Below are positions 47,564 to 56,267 of a stretch of 64,000 nucleotides of DNA, piece after piece. Position numbers and translations under genes: made by a program. Origin of the DNA: JBFWRK01 sp050248955. GTDB lineage: Bacteria > Actinomycetota > Acidimicrobiia > Acidimicrobiales > Ilumatobacteraceae. The stretch lies in the NCBI GenBank assembly GCA_050248955.1, contig JBFWRK010000001.1, positions 248,001-312,000 on the forward strand, read 5' to 3'. The notes beneath the pieces were generated by a model. It was not told the DNA's origin and did not search any database. It was given only the letters and a program-made list of their open reading frames with translations. The first letter of the stretch is position 1. Each line of letters starts with the position of its first letter.

Positions 47564-50188
47564 ATGCGTCGACCGATCGCGATCCTGGTCGCGCTCGCCG
47601 CCATCGTCGTGCCGGCACTCCCGGCCTCGGCGGTGCCGACCGCACTCCCACCTTCCTGGTCGCCGGATGCGACGTGGTCGACGGACGGGGACTTCGCGAC
47701 CGATGTGTACGGCGACCCATGGGACTTCTCGAACGACGAGGACGTGATTCCGACCCACGAGGTCGGGGTCCAGGCTGCGGCCGGCATCACCCGGCTGCCG
47801 AGCGGGCAGCTGAGCGTCGACACCGTCGACGGCACGACGATCCGGCTGGTGTTCAACTGGCCGAACGTCATCCCCTGGGGCCGTGACGGCAGGAACGTGC
47901 CGATCAACGGCGATCGCTACTCGCGGCTCAGCTTCTCCGCCTACGCCGACGCCCCGCTGGCAGCCGGGATCCGTTTCCAGACGGCGAGTGGCGCACAGGG
48001 CGTCCTGCCGTTCGCCCTGCGACCCGGGTGGAACTCGTACGCCTACAACCTGAACGATCCCGCCAACTACCCGGCCGGATTCCCGTCCGGTCCGTGGAGC
48101 GGGCAGATCGTCAACCTCGAACTGCACCGCGGCGGCGGGTCCGGCACCGTCAACGTGCAGCTGGACTGGGTGCGGCTACACCGGCCGGACACGCCCGATA
48201 CCCCGCCCGCGCCCGGCTCGACCCCGCAGCCGGTCGTGCTGAGCCCCAACGCCGAAGGCGGCGAGGACTACGCCACCGCTGTCCGCGGCAACCCGTGGGA
48301 CATGGCCGCGGCGGACGACGTGCTGCTCGCGCACGACCTCGCCAACGTGGGCTTCGGCGGTGGCGACATGAGCGGAGCGACGATCGCCAACGACCCGTAC
48401 GTGCTGCTGCCGACGAACGGCCCGATCGACGGTGACAAGTACCACCGCGCCACGGTCGACGCGTGCTACGACGGCGGCTTCAGCCTCGCCAACGCTCCCG
48501 GTGGCGGGATGGTCGGACGCTTCGCGTGGGAGACGACGACGATCCCGCAGTGGACCGAGACCCAGGACTTCGTCGTGTTCCCGGGGTGCCATCGGATCAC
48601 CTTCGACATGAAGACCGACCCCGCCGGCGCGGTGCACGACGAGAGCTCGGTCTGGCGGCCGGGCTGGGCCGGCCAGTCCGTGACGTACTTCCGCTACGAC
48701 CTGAACGAGGACCCGGGTGCACGCGGCTTCACGTTGCGCGACATCCGTCTCGCCGACGACGCCGCGTTCTCGACGACCTACCCGATCAGCTTCATCGACA
48801 CCGGTTGGGCCTCGGGCACGACGGCAGAGATCTATGCCAGCACGATCCGTGGCGCGCTCGGCGGTTCGCTCATCGGCAGCGTCAACGTCGGCCAGGGCGT
48901 GAACACCTTCACGTGGAACGGGACGAACACGAGTGGAGCTCGGCTCCCGAACGGCACGTACTGGATCACGATCCGGATGTCGCGCGGCGGACGCTCGACC
49001 ACGGCCGTTGCGAGCGGGCCGCTCCGCTACGAGCCGCCGCAGCCATCGGCTCCGGGCTACTACGTGCCGCTCACGCCGTTCCGACTGCTCGACACGCGGG
49101 ACGGCACCGGTGGGGTGATCTCCCCGCTCGGCCACAGCGAGGACCTCGAGCTCGACGTGACCGGTGTCGGTGGCGTCCCTGAGACGGGCGTGCGCGGCGT
49201 CGTCATGAACGTGACCGTCGACGGACCGACGAACGAGAGCTTCCTCACGGTCTGGCCGGCGGATCAGCCGTTGCCGCTCGCCGCGAACCTCAACTTCCTG
49301 CCCGGCCAGACCGTGCCGAACCTCGTCGCGGTCAAGACGGGCGCGAACGGCAAGGTGAAGATCTTCAACAAGATCGGGTTGGTCAACGTGATCGCCGACG
49401 TCGTCGGCTACTACTCGGAGACGGCGCCGCAGAGCGGCGGACGGTACACACCGCTCACGCCGAGCCGGGTGCTCGACACCCGCGACGGCACGGGCACCGG
49501 TGGGAGCACCGCGCCGATCGGCGCCGGCGGCGAGATCAACGTGAAGGTCACGGGCACGAACGGCGTACCGGCGACCGGCGTGTCGGGCGTCGCGATCAAC
49601 GTCACCGTCGACCAACCGACCGGGAGCAGCTTCCTCACCGTGTGGCCGACAGGCGAGCCCAGACCGCTCGCGGCGACCCACAACTTCGTCCCTGGACTGA
49701 CGGTCGCGAACCTCGTGCTCGCGAAGGTCGGCGCCGGCGGCAACATCAGCATCTACAACCTTGGCGGTGGGGTGCACGTCGTCGGCGACATCGTCGGCTA
49801 CTTCTCGGCGAGCGGTGGCCAGTTCGTGCCGCTCGTGCCGCACCGCATCCTCGACACCCGCGACGGCACCGGCACTGGCGGCTCGACCGCGCCGGTCGGT
49901 CAGCAGACGTTCATCGATCTGCAGGTCTCGGGCCAGGGCGGTGTGCCGTCCAGCGGTGCGACCGGCGCGGTGATCAACATCACCGCGACAGAGTCGAGCT
50001 TGCCGACGTTCGTGACGGCCTGGCCGACGGGAGAGGTGCGACCGACGGCCGCGTCGTCCAATCCTCGCCCGGGCGTCGCGGTGCCGAACCTCGCCTACGC
50101 GAAGCTCGGCGCCGGGGGCAAGATCAGCCTCTGGAACAACACCGGCACGACGCACCTCGTCGGCGACGTCGTCGGCTACATCATGTAG
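47564..50188 (+). CDS. Large secreted surface protein with three RLLDTR-type repeats
   Basis: The 874-residue protein has a signal peptide (residues 1-24, ending ASA) and a beta-rich exported body. Residues about 45-210 and 225-420 look like two carbohydrate-binding-type beta sandwiches (each with an EDVI/ADDVLLAHD element after a NPWDM or PWDFS motif). About 425-490 resembles the FlgD Ig-like fold (TFTWNGTNTSGARLPNGTYW). Three repeats of about 128 residues start at 498, 626 and 752, each opening with RLLDTRDGTG-like sequence and ending in VVGYY/VVGYF/VVGYI. Such repeats are widespread in actinobacterial surface proteins. TAGGAG lies 9 nt before the ATG. Nearby methyltransferase and DUF2142 genes suggest a surface role. 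The end overlaps the convergent DUF2142 gene by 8 bp. Confidence 0.83.
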   Translation: MRRPIAILVALAAIVVPALPASAVPTALPPSWSPDATWSTDGDFATDVYGDPWDFSNDEDVIPTHEVGVQAAAGITRLPSGQLSVDTVDGTTIRLVFNWPNVIPWGRDGRNVPINGDRYSRLSFSAYADAPLAAGIRFQTASGAQGVLPFALRPGWNSYAYNLNDPANYPAGFPSGPWSGQIVNLELHRGGGSGTVNVQLDWVRLHRPDTPDTPPAPGSTPQPVVLSPNAEGGEDYATAVRGNPWDMAAADDVLLAHDLANVGFGGGDMSGATIANDPYVLLPTNGPIDGDKYHRATVDACYDGGFSLANAPGGGMVGRFAWETTTIPQWTETQDFVVFPGCHRITFDMKTDPAGAVHDESSVWRPGWAGQSVTYFRYDLNEDPGARGFTLRDIRLADDAAFSTTYPISFIDTGWASGTTAEIYASTIRGALGGSLIGSVNVGQGVNTFTWNGTNTSGARLPNGTYWITIRMSRGGRSTTAVASGPLRYEPPQPSAPGYYVPLTPFRLLDTRDGTGGVISPLGHSEDLELDVTGVGGVPETGVRGVVMNVTVDGPTNESFLTVWPADQPLPLAANLNFLPGQTVPNLVAVKTGANGKVKIFNKIGLVNVIADVVGYYSETAPQSGGRYTPLTPSRVLDTRDGTGTGGSTAPIGAGGEINVKVTGTNGVPATGVSGVAINVTVDQPTGSSFLTVWPTGEPRPLAATHNFVPGLTVANLVLAKVGAGGNISIYNLGGGVHVVGDIVGYFSASGGQFVPLVPHRILDTRDGTGTGGSTAPVGQQTFIDLQVSGQGGVPSSGATGAVINITATESSLPTFVTAWPTGEVRPTAASSNPRPGVAVPNLAYAKLGAGGKISLWNNTGTTHLVGDVVGYIM

Positions 50189-51809
50189 CTGCGGTGGTGG
50201 CCGGCGGTGCGGGCCACGCTTCGGCCGTCTCGCGCGTCTCCCGCGTCGCCAAGACGTACAGCCACCACCCCGCCATGAGGTGGGTCCCGACCCCGATGAC
50301 CACGACGGTCCATGCCGGGAGCGGCGGTTGCCAGCTGGCGCCGTCCCAGAGCTGGATGGGTCCGGACGCGCCGACGGTGTAGCGACGGAGTGCCTGGTAG
50401 AACGCGACGCCGCAGGCGAGCGCGCTCGCGAGGGTCACGACCAGCGCGATCCGCCGCCGGACGGCCGGCGGCGCGCCGGCGAGCACCGGGCCTTCGATCG
50501 CCCGGGCCGCGAGCAGGGGTACACCGAGCGCGAACGGCAGGCTGTACCGGCCCTGCCAGATGAACCCGACGGCATCGACGCCCTGCACCTCCATCACGAC
50601 CGGCACGACCACTGCGGCGACGGCCAGGCCGGAGAGGACGGCGAGACGGCGGTGCTCGCCGGCGAGCAGCGCCAGTCCCGTGAGGAGACCGAGCACCACG
50701 AGCCAGGTGATGACGACGCCGCTCGGCACCCGGGTGTCGAGCCAACCGAAGATGCCGATCATCTCTTCGAGCACCTTCGGTTGACGCCCGATCGACGTCC
50801 GCAAAGCGTCGCTCGCGCTGATGCCGGTGAGCGCCGTGCGGGGATCGGTCGAACCGAGCGAACCGTTGCCGGCGACGAGCGCCGCCTGTACGGCCCCGAT
50901 CACGATCACGATCGCGGCGCCGATCCGCACCGAGCGCTCGGCGAGCAACCTGCGCAGCGGCGCGCGACCGGCGTCGATCATCACGACGATCGCGATCAGC
51001 CCGAGCCAGACGAGCGAGAGCGGGCGGACCACGGCGAGCCCGGCGCCCGAGATCATGGTGCCGGCCACCAGGCCGCGGGCCGGCGGGTGGCGCTCGTCGC
51101 CGGTGAGGGCGATCAGACCGACCCACCACGCCAGAGCGAGCGCGATCTCTGCGCCGTTCGGGTTGACGCTCGCACCCATGAACCACACCATCGGCGTGAG
51201 CGCGACGGCGATGCCGAGCAGCATCACCCGCCGGCGCCGGCGGGCCACCGTGACGGCGAACGCGATCGCTCCAGCGGCGATGGCGCTGCTGACTGCCCGC
51301 ATCGCGTAGATCGTGGCGGTCGTGTCGGCGACGAGGGACGGCAGCCCGACGATCGCGTAGTACGGCTTGGGGTAGAGCCGCGTCGACATCACGAGCTCGC
51401 GGGTCCCGCTCAGGTCGGCGAAGGTCTGGCAGTCCGCCGTGACGTCACTGTCGAAGTTGAAGCAGGCGAAGCCCTCTTGCGAGTAGAAGGCGGGCAGCCG
51501 GGCGTAGCCCCAGCCGACAGCGATCAGGTCCGGCGCGGCGATCCCGCGCTGGGCGAACTGATCGAAGACGTCGTCGCTCCACTCACGGTCGTCGGCGGGG
51601 ATCGCCTTCACCGGCGTGAACGACGCGACGGCGACGGCGTAGCGGATGTGGTCGTTCTCGTCGGGCGAGGCGTACGGCGGCGTGGCCAGCGCCCAGGCGA
51701 GGAACGGAGCGAGCACGATCACGAACGTGAGGAGCGCGGTGACCCAGGGCTGGTCGACTCGTAGCGCACCGGCAGAGGCCGGCGTCGTTCCCTCACCGGA
51801 CCCTGACAC
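50181..51809 (-). CDS. DUF2142 family membrane protein
   Basis: The 542-residue protein has about ten hydrophobic segments and the family marks TPPYASPDENDHIRYA after the first helix, SRLYPKPYYAIVG-like loop, ASVNPNGAEIALA and FIWQGRYSLP. It is a paralogue of the protein at 42405, with the same layout but a shorter tail after the last helix. These proteins look like GT-C glycosyltransferases acting at the outer face of the membrane. The GTG start is only 18 bp from the GTG of the divergent DUF2304 gene, and both genes appear to share a promoter core. A TTCACC hexamer lies 17 bp before its TAGACT box. Confidence 0.83.
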   Translation of the reverse strand: MSGSGEGTTPASAGALRVDQPWVTALLTFVIVLAPFLAWALATPPYASPDENDHIRYAVAVASFTPVKAIPADDREWSDDVFDQFAQRGIAAPDLIAVGWGYARLPAFYSQEGFACFNFDSDVTADCQTFADLSGTRELVMSTRLYPKPYYAIVGLPSLVADTTATIYAMRAVSSAIAAGAIAFAVTVARRRRRVMLLGIAVALTPMVWFMGASVNPNGAEIALALAWWVGLIALTGDERHPPARGLVAGTMISGAGLAVVRPLSLVWLGLIAIVVMIDAGRAPLRRLLAERSVRIGAAIVIVIGAVQAALVAGNGSLGSTDPRTALTGISASDALRTSIGRQPKVLEEMIGIFGWLDTRVPSGVVITWLVVLGLLTGLALLAGEHRRLAVLSGLAVAAVVVPVVMEVQGVDAVGFIWQGRYSLPFALGVPLLAARAIEGPVLAGAPPAVRRRIALVVTLASALACGVAFYQALRRYTVGASGPIQLWDGASWQPPLPAWTVVVIGVGTHLMAGWWLYVLATRETRETAEAWPAPPATTAAT

Positions 51810-51814
51810 CCCCG

Positions 51815-51821
51815 TAGTCTA
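51815..51821. promoter_or_regulatory. Shared core of two divergent leaderless promoters
   Basis: TAGTCTA read on the plus strand gives TAGTCT (51815-51820), 7 nt before the GTG at 51828; read on the minus strand it gives TAGACT (51821-51816), 6 nt before the GTG at 51809. Only 18 bp separate the two start codons and neither has a ribosome binding site. RNA polymerase can thus bind in only one direction at a time. Confidence 0.6.
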
Positions 51822-51827
51822 GGAAGA

Positions 51828-52205
51828 GTGTCCCCGACGGTGAAGCAAGGACTGCTGATCGCGGTCGGTGGGTTGGCGCTGCTCCTGTTGACCGCCGCGC
51901 TCGCCCGTCGGCGGCTCCTCTCACTGCGCTACGCGCTCGGCTGGGTCGGCGTGTCGATGTTCGTGGTCGCGGCAGCGATCCTCACACCACTCGTCACCCC
52001 GCTGGCCGAGCAGTTCTCGATGACCGGTACGGCCGTGTTCCTCGCTGCTGCGAGCGCGGTGCTCGTGCTCGTCTGCATCCAGCTCTCGATCACGGTGTCG
52101 GGGCTGCACGCGCAGCTGCGCGACGTGATCGAGTCGAACGCGCTGCTGGAGGCGCGGCTCGTGGCCGTCGAGGACAGCGCGCGTCGTGACGACGGCGCTC
52201 CATGA
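51828..52205 (+). CDS. DUF2304 family membrane protein
   Basis: The 125-residue protein has three hydrophobic helices (about 8-25, 32-55 and 65-90) and a C-terminal coiled coil (LHAQLRDVIESNALLEARLV). DUF2304 proteins are small membrane proteins regularly encoded beside GT2 enzymes of the DPM1 type, for which they may be an anchor or partner. Here the next gene is such a GT2, and the stop of this gene overlaps its start by 4 bp (ATGA). The GTG start lies 7 nt after TAGTCT. Confidence 0.85.
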   Translation: MSPTVKQGLLIAVGGLALLLLTAALARRRLLSLRYALGWVGVSMFVVAAAILTPLVTPLAEQFSMTGTAVFLAAASAVLVLVCIQLSITVSGLHAQLRDVIESNALLEARLVAVEDSARRDDGAP

Positions 52206-52969
52206 GCGGTGAGCGGATCCTGGTCGTCATCCCCGCGTACCGGGAGGAGGCGACCGTGGGCGGGGTCGTCACGGCGGTGCGGGCCGCGGGGTTCGACTGC
52301 GTCGTGGTCGATGACGGCTCTCCCGACCGCACGACGGACGTCGCCCGCGCTGCTGGCGCAGTCGTGCTGCGGCTCGCCGTCAACCTCGGTGTCGGCGCTG
52401 CGTTGCGCTGCGGATTCCGCTATGCGGACAGCCACGGGTACGACGGGGTCGTGCAGTGCGACGCCGACGGGCAGCACCCGCCCGAGGCGATCGTGCGGTT
52501 GATCGAGGCGGCGCGTGAGCACGACGCCCACCTCGTCATCGGTTCGCGGTTCACGAACGACTCGGGCCGTTTCGACCTCCCGCGCGGGCGCCGGCTCGTG
52601 ATGCGCACGCTGTCGTTCCTCGTGGCGCGCGCTGGTCACGTGCGCGTGCGCGACACGTCGTCGGGCTTCCGCTACATCGGTCGTCCGCTGCTCGGCGAGT
52701 TCGCCCGCACCTATCCCGCGCAGTACCTCGGCGACACGGTCGAGGCCCTCGTCGCCGCTGGCCGCGCCGGGTACCGCGTCGTCGAGGTTCCGGCGGACCT
52801 CTTGCCACGTGCCGGCGGCGAGGCGTCCGCTCGACCGCTGCGGGCGATGCTGCTCACCGCGCGCGTCGCGATCACGGTGATCTTCGGGATCGGCGTCCGG
52901 CTCGCGCCCGCCGCGGCAACCGTGCCGGCACTCACCACGACTCGCGATCGCAGAAACTCCGACCGCTGA
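52202..52969 (+). CDS. GT2 glycosyltransferase, DPM1-like, DUF2304 partner
   Basis: The 255-residue protein begins VVIPAYREEATVGGVV, then VVDDGSPDRTTDVARAAGA, LGVGAALRCGFRYA and the metal motif QCDADGQHPPEAI near residue 85. The part after about 210 has one hydrophobic segment (ITVIFGIGVRLAPAAATV). It resembles dolichol- or polyprenyl-phosphate mannosyl/glucosyltransferases and would make a lipid-linked monosaccharide for a GT-C enzyme, perhaps the divergent DUF2142 protein. It is cotranscribed with and coupled to the DUF2304 gene. After its stop comes a 155-bp gap with a large inverted repeat. Confidence 0.87.
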   Translation: MSGERILVVIPAYREEATVGGVVTAVRAAGFDCVVVDDGSPDRTTDVARAAGAVVLRLAVNLGVGAALRCGFRYADSHGYDGVVQCDADGQHPPEAIVRLIEAAREHDAHLVIGSRFTNDSGRFDLPRGRRLVMRTLSFLVARAGHVRVRDTSSGFRYIGRPLLGEFARTYPAQYLGDTVEALVAAGRAGYRVVEVPADLLPRAGGEASARPLRAMLLTARVAITVIFGIGVRLAPAAATVPALTTTRDRRNSDR

Positions 52970-53006
52970 ACCCGGTGTCCTCGGCGGGCACCGCCCGACA
53001 ACGTCG

Positions 53007-53084
53007 GTGTCAGCGACCGAGATCCTTGTCAGACAATGTATGTCTCGGCACAGGATCGCTGACGCGTATCGAGGTCGCTGACAC
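53007..53084. repeat. 78-bp nested inverted repeat between convergent genes
   Basis: The outer arms GTGTCAGCGACC (53007-53018) and GGTCGCTGACAC (53073-53084) are a perfect 12-bp match. Inside lie GATCCT (53021-53026) with AGGATC (53052-53057), and AGACA with TGTCT (53031-53035, 53041-53045). It could work as a bidirectional terminator or be a mobile palindromic repeat unit. The rest of 52970-53124 shows nothing else. Confidence 0.7.
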
Positions 53085-53124
53085 GAAGGGGCGTGAACGT
53101 CCCGGCAGTCGTCCGCCAGCACCT

Positions 53125-54036
53125 CTACGCCGGACGACGTGACCGCAGGTCGTTCACGAGCAGGCGCGTCTTCGCTCGGGCGGCAGGAACGCGGCGGGCG
53201 GCGAGGTCGAGGCCGGCGCGCAGTGCGAGGTGCGTTCGCACCATCGAGCGGCGTCGCGCGGCGCGCGCCGTGCGCTGCCAGCCCTGCCCTGCAGCGACGA
53301 CGGCGAGCTCCCGGTAGAGCGCGAGCTCTTCCTCGAACCGCACCGCGCTCGACGTCAGCACGTTCGTCTGATTGCCGCCGTGGCGCCGGTACTCGTAGAG
53401 CGGTGACCGCACCGCCGCGAGCCGCTCGCCCCGGAGGAGGAGGCGGGCGACGAGGTCGAGGTCGATCACCATCTTCCACCGTTCGTCGAACGGCCGCTCG
53501 CCGACGACCGATCGCCGGAAGCAGAGCGTCGGGCAGAAGACGTAGTTGTTCGCGAGGATCGACGCAAGGTCTCGGTCGCCGTCGACGACGTGATCGGTGC
53601 GCGGGCGGCGGGCGAGGCGCTTCACGGCGTCGGGCAGCGATCGCGCCGGCCGGCCGTCCTCGCCGATCACGACCGGGTCCGTGAACACCGCCGCGACATC
53701 GGGGTGGTCGATCGCCGCCGCCACCACCGCGGCGACGTATCCGGGTGCGAGACGGTCGTCGCCGTGGAGCAGGGTGACGAGATCGGTCGATGCACGACGG
53801 ATGCACTCGTTCCAGTTGCCGGCGAGGCCGAGGTTGACAGGGTTGCGCACATGTTCGATGCGATCGTCGGCATACGAGGCGACGAGATCGGCGGCCGGCT
53901 CGGGGCCGGCGTCGTCGACGATCAGGAGCCGCCAGTCCTGCAGCGATTGGCCGAGCACGCTGTCGATCGCCTCGGCCAGGTACGAGCGCGCGGCGTAGTA
54001 GGGGATCGCGACGGTGATTGCCGGCGTCGTCTCCAT
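53125..54036 (-). CDS. GT2 family glycosyltransferase
   Basis: The 303-residue protein has a GT-A domain only: ITVAIPYYAARSYLAEAIDS at the start, LIVDDAGPEPAAD, LLHGDDRLAPGYV near residue 94 (metal site) and FCPTLCFRRSV and FDERWKMVIDLDL in the acceptor region. No membrane helix is seen. It would add a sugar at the cytoplasmic face. It is the last gene of a minus-strand set with wzm and wzt, 16 bp after the wzt stop, so it likely helps build the polymer exported by that ABC transporter. The only barrier between is a 23-bp palindrome at the wzt stop. Confidence 0.85.
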   Translation of the reverse strand: METTPAITVAIPYYAARSYLAEAIDSVLGQSLQDWRLLIVDDAGPEPAADLVASYADDRIEHVRNPVNLGLAGNWNECIRRASTDLVTLLHGDDRLAPGYVAAVVAAAIDHPDVAAVFTDPVVIGEDGRPARSLPDAVKRLARRPRTDHVVDGDRDLASILANNYVFCPTLCFRRSVVGERPFDERWKMVIDLDLVARLLLRGERLAAVRSPLYEYRRHGGNQTNVLTSSAVRFEEELALYRELAVVAAGQGWQRTARAARRRSMVRTHLALRAGLDLAARRVPAARAKTRLLVNDLRSRRPA

Positions 54037-54042
54037 GCCAGG

Positions 54043-54065
54043 GTCCGTCCGCTCAGCGGACGGAC
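54043..54065. repeat. Perfect 23-bp palindrome at the wzt stop codon
   Basis: Arms GTCCGTCCGCT (54043-54053) and AGCGGACGGAC (54055-54065) flank a single C. The wzt stop TGA lies at its centre, and the downstream GT2 starts 7 bp beyond. The RNA stem could reduce read-through or protect the wzt message end. Confidence 0.65.
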
Positions 54066-55249
54066 ATGCGGGCCGGCATGAGCACGAGCCCGTCCTGGCG
54101 CCCGTGGTGCAGCACTTCGATCTGGTCCTGGTTCTCGCGCAATGCCAGCACCCGTCCGTCGCCGTGACTGCGGAGCTGGATGCTCACCGGGTACTGCCCG
54201 TCGAGCAACGGCACGCTCTCGAAGTCGACGTACATCTCGCCGCTGCCGCTCAACGGGGGCAGATCGCAGCCGAGCGTGTGCGAGGTGCCTGCGAAGAGCA
54301 CTTCTCCGCGCTGGTTGCGCACCTGCACCTCCAGCACCGCGTCGTCGATGAGGCGGTGGCACTCGTAGCCGATCACCATCCGCAATGGATCGCCGGCGAG
54401 GACGTAGCGGTGCTCGCGGTCATTCGGTTCGAAGCGGACATCGACGATCTTCACATCGGGGTCGACGATCGGTGCGTCCGGCGTGCCCGACTCCTGGAGC
54501 GTGCCGTGCAAGCGCTCGCGGAAGATCCGGATCGCGTCGGCCGGCTGACCGTCGGCGACCTTCTCGCCGTGGTGCAGCACGACGGCGCGGTCGCAGAACC
54601 GCCGCACCTGCTCGGCCGAGTGGGTGACGAACAGGATCGTGCGACCTTCCCGTTGGAACTCCTCGATGCGGTCGAGGCACTTCAACTGGAACGCCTCGTC
54701 GCCGACCGAGAGCACCTCGTCGATCAGGAGCAGCTCCGGGTCGACGTTGATCGCGACGGCGAAGCCGAGCCGGATGACCATGCCCGACGAGTAGTGCTTC
54801 ACCTGCTGGTCGATGAACGGCTCGAGCTCGGCAAAGGCGACGATCTCATCGAAGCGGCGGGCGATCTCCTTCTTCGGGATCGCCAGGAACGACGCGTTGA
54901 TGAAGATGTTCTCGCGGCCCGAGAGATCGGGGTGGAAGCCGGCGCCGAGCTCGAGCAACGACGCCATCCGGCCGCGCACCTGCACCCGGCCGGTCGTCGG
55001 CTTGAGGATGCCGGCGACGCACTTCAGGAGCGTCGACTTGCCCGACCCGTTGTGGCCGAGGATGCCGACCGTCTCGCCCTGGGCGACGGACAGGTCCATC
55101 TCCTTCAGCGCCCAGAAGTCCTCCCGATCGGTGTGGGAGCGGTGGTGGAACAGGCGGTCCTTGAACGACGACCGAGCGAGCGTGAGGTTGAACTTCTTCG
55201 AGATGCCCTCGGCGACGATGGCCTGTTGGGCGAGCGCATGGGTCGCCAT
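54053..55249 (-). CDS. wzt: Polysaccharide ABC exporter, ATP-binding protein with C-terminal substrate domain (Wzt)
   Basis: The 398-residue protein has an ABC ATPase domain (about 8-245): Walker A GHNGSGKST with Lys71, the signature region HYSSGM, Walker B PELLLIDEVLSVGD and the switch His in FVTHS. Residues about 275-398 form a beta sandwich like the Wzt C-terminal domain of E. coli O8/O9a, which binds the modified non-reducing end of the chain (VRNQRGEVLFAG, PLLDGQYPVSI). With Wzm it exports a finished polysaccharide on its lipid carrier. The ATG overlaps the wzm stop as ATGA. Such a C-terminal domain implies a terminal cap, and two methyltransferase genes lie just beyond wzm. The stop lies in the centre of a 23-bp palindrome. 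Confidence 0.92.
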   Translation of the reverse strand: MATHALAQQAIVAEGISKKFNLTLARSSFKDRLFHHRSHTDREDFWALKEMDLSVAQGETVGILGHNGSGKSTLLKCVAGILKPTTGRVQVRGRMASLLELGAGFHPDLSGRENIFINASFLAIPKKEIARRFDEIVAFAELEPFIDQQVKHYSSGMVIRLGFAVAINVDPELLLIDEVLSVGDEAFQLKCLDRIEEFQREGRTILFVTHSAEQVRRFCDRAVVLHHGEKVADGQPADAIRIFRERLHGTLQESGTPDAPIVDPDVKIVDVRFEPNDREHRYVLAGDPLRMVIGYECHRLIDDAVLEVQVRNQRGEVLFAGTSHTLGCDLPPLSGSGEMYVDFESVPLLDGQYPVSIQLRSHGDGRVLALRENQDQIEVLHHGRQDGLVLMPARMSVR

Positions 55250-56154
55250 CAGATGACCTCGGCGAAGTTCGCTTCGGCGCGGTCGAAGACCTTGATCGCG
55301 ACGGCCAAGAGGATGCAGGCGACCGTGAACGCGATCCCGACGTTCCTGAGGTACCACCACTGGGACAGGTCGGGCAGCAGCTGTTGCACCGTTCCGTCGC
55401 TGCGCACCACTCGAGGGTTGCCGTAGACGCCGCGCTGGATCGCGATGATGCTCGGTGCCACCGGGTTCAGCAACGGGATCCATGTCGGCAGGCTGCTGCC
55501 GTCGAGCTTGTCGTACAGCAGCTGGAACGGGTAGACGATCGGCGTCAACCAGAACCATGCGAGCAGCGTCAGGTCGAGCAGGTGGGCGGTGTCGCGGGCG
55601 TACGCGTTCGCCGCGCTGAGCAGGACCGCCAGCGCGCTGGCCAACACGATCACGGTGATGATCGCCGGCACGGTGAGCCAGAGGTACGCCCAATCGACGT
55701 CGAACCGGGTGACGAGCAGGACGATGATCATCAGCGCGGTCGAGAACATCAGGTGGATCAATGCCGCGCCGATGTTCGCGAGTGGCAGCACCTCCCGGGG
55801 GAAGTTCACCTTGCTCACGAGGTAGCCGTTGTTGACGATCGATCCGGTGCCCGTCGCCAGCGCTGTCGCGAAGAAGTTCCACACGAGCAGCCCGCTCAGC
55901 AGCCAGATCGCGAACCACTCGAAGGACTGGCCGAGGATGTTGAACACGATCGAGTACACGACAAGCAGGAAGAGCGGGTTCAGCATCGACCACGCGAAGC
56001 CGAGCACCGACTTCTGGTAGCGGACGTGGAGCTCCTTGCGGATCAACTGCCGGAGCAGCTCGCGGTAGCGCCAGATGTCCGTGACGTGCTCGCGGATCGA
56101 GCGGCGGGGTGCGACGATGCGCAGCTCGGAGGGGGAATCGAAGGAGGTGGCCAT
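55249..56154 (-). CDS. wzm: Polysaccharide ABC exporter, permease (Wzm/TagG)
   Basis: The 301-residue protein has a cytoplasmic N-terminal part with IWRYRELLRQLIRKELHVRYQKSVLG, the interface helix region typical of ABC-2 polysaccharide permeases, and six membrane helices (about 50-290) with the SMLNPLFLLVVYSIVFN and NPVAPSIIAIQRGVY segments. It forms the channel for Wzt-driven export of a lipid-linked polymer. The ATG at 56154 matches family length; a longer version of the frame is not needed. It is divergent from the methyltransferase at 56268, with 113 bp between; a TAGCGT box (56184-56189, minus strand) may be its promoter. Confidence 0.92.
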   Translation of the reverse strand: MATSFDSPSELRIVAPRRSIREHVTDIWRYRELLRQLIRKELHVRYQKSVLGFAWSMLNPLFLLVVYSIVFNILGQSFEWFAIWLLSGLLVWNFFATALATGTGSIVNNGYLVSKVNFPREVLPLANIGAALIHLMFSTALMIIVLLVTRFDVDWAYLWLTVPAIITVIVLASALAVLLSAANAYARDTAHLLDLTLLAWFWLTPIVYPFQLLYDKLDGSSLPTWIPLLNPVAPSIIAIQRGVYGNPRVVRSDGTVQQLLPDLSQWWYLRNVGIAFTVACILLAVAIKVFDRAEANFAEVI

Positions 56155-56254
56155 GGGTGTCGTGCCCGCTCGGGCAAGTCTGAACGCTACACAGTGCCCC
56201 TCCGCATCCGGGCGCACCGGTGCCATGGAACACCCTGGTCGGACCCTCCGCAGA

Positions 56255-56260
56255 TACCCT
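56255..56260 (+). promoter_or_regulatory. Candidate -10 box TACCCT of a leaderless promoter
   Basis: TACCCT fits TANNNT and ends 7 nt before the ATG at 56268, with no ribosome binding site between. Confidence 0.5.
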
Positions 56261-56267
56261 GCCTCGG

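Noticed and set aside
56163..56176. Inverted repeat TGCCCG-CT-CGGGCA before wzm
   Set aside because: Six-base GC-only arms of this kind are expected by chance in such GC-rich DNA, and nothing else supports a function.
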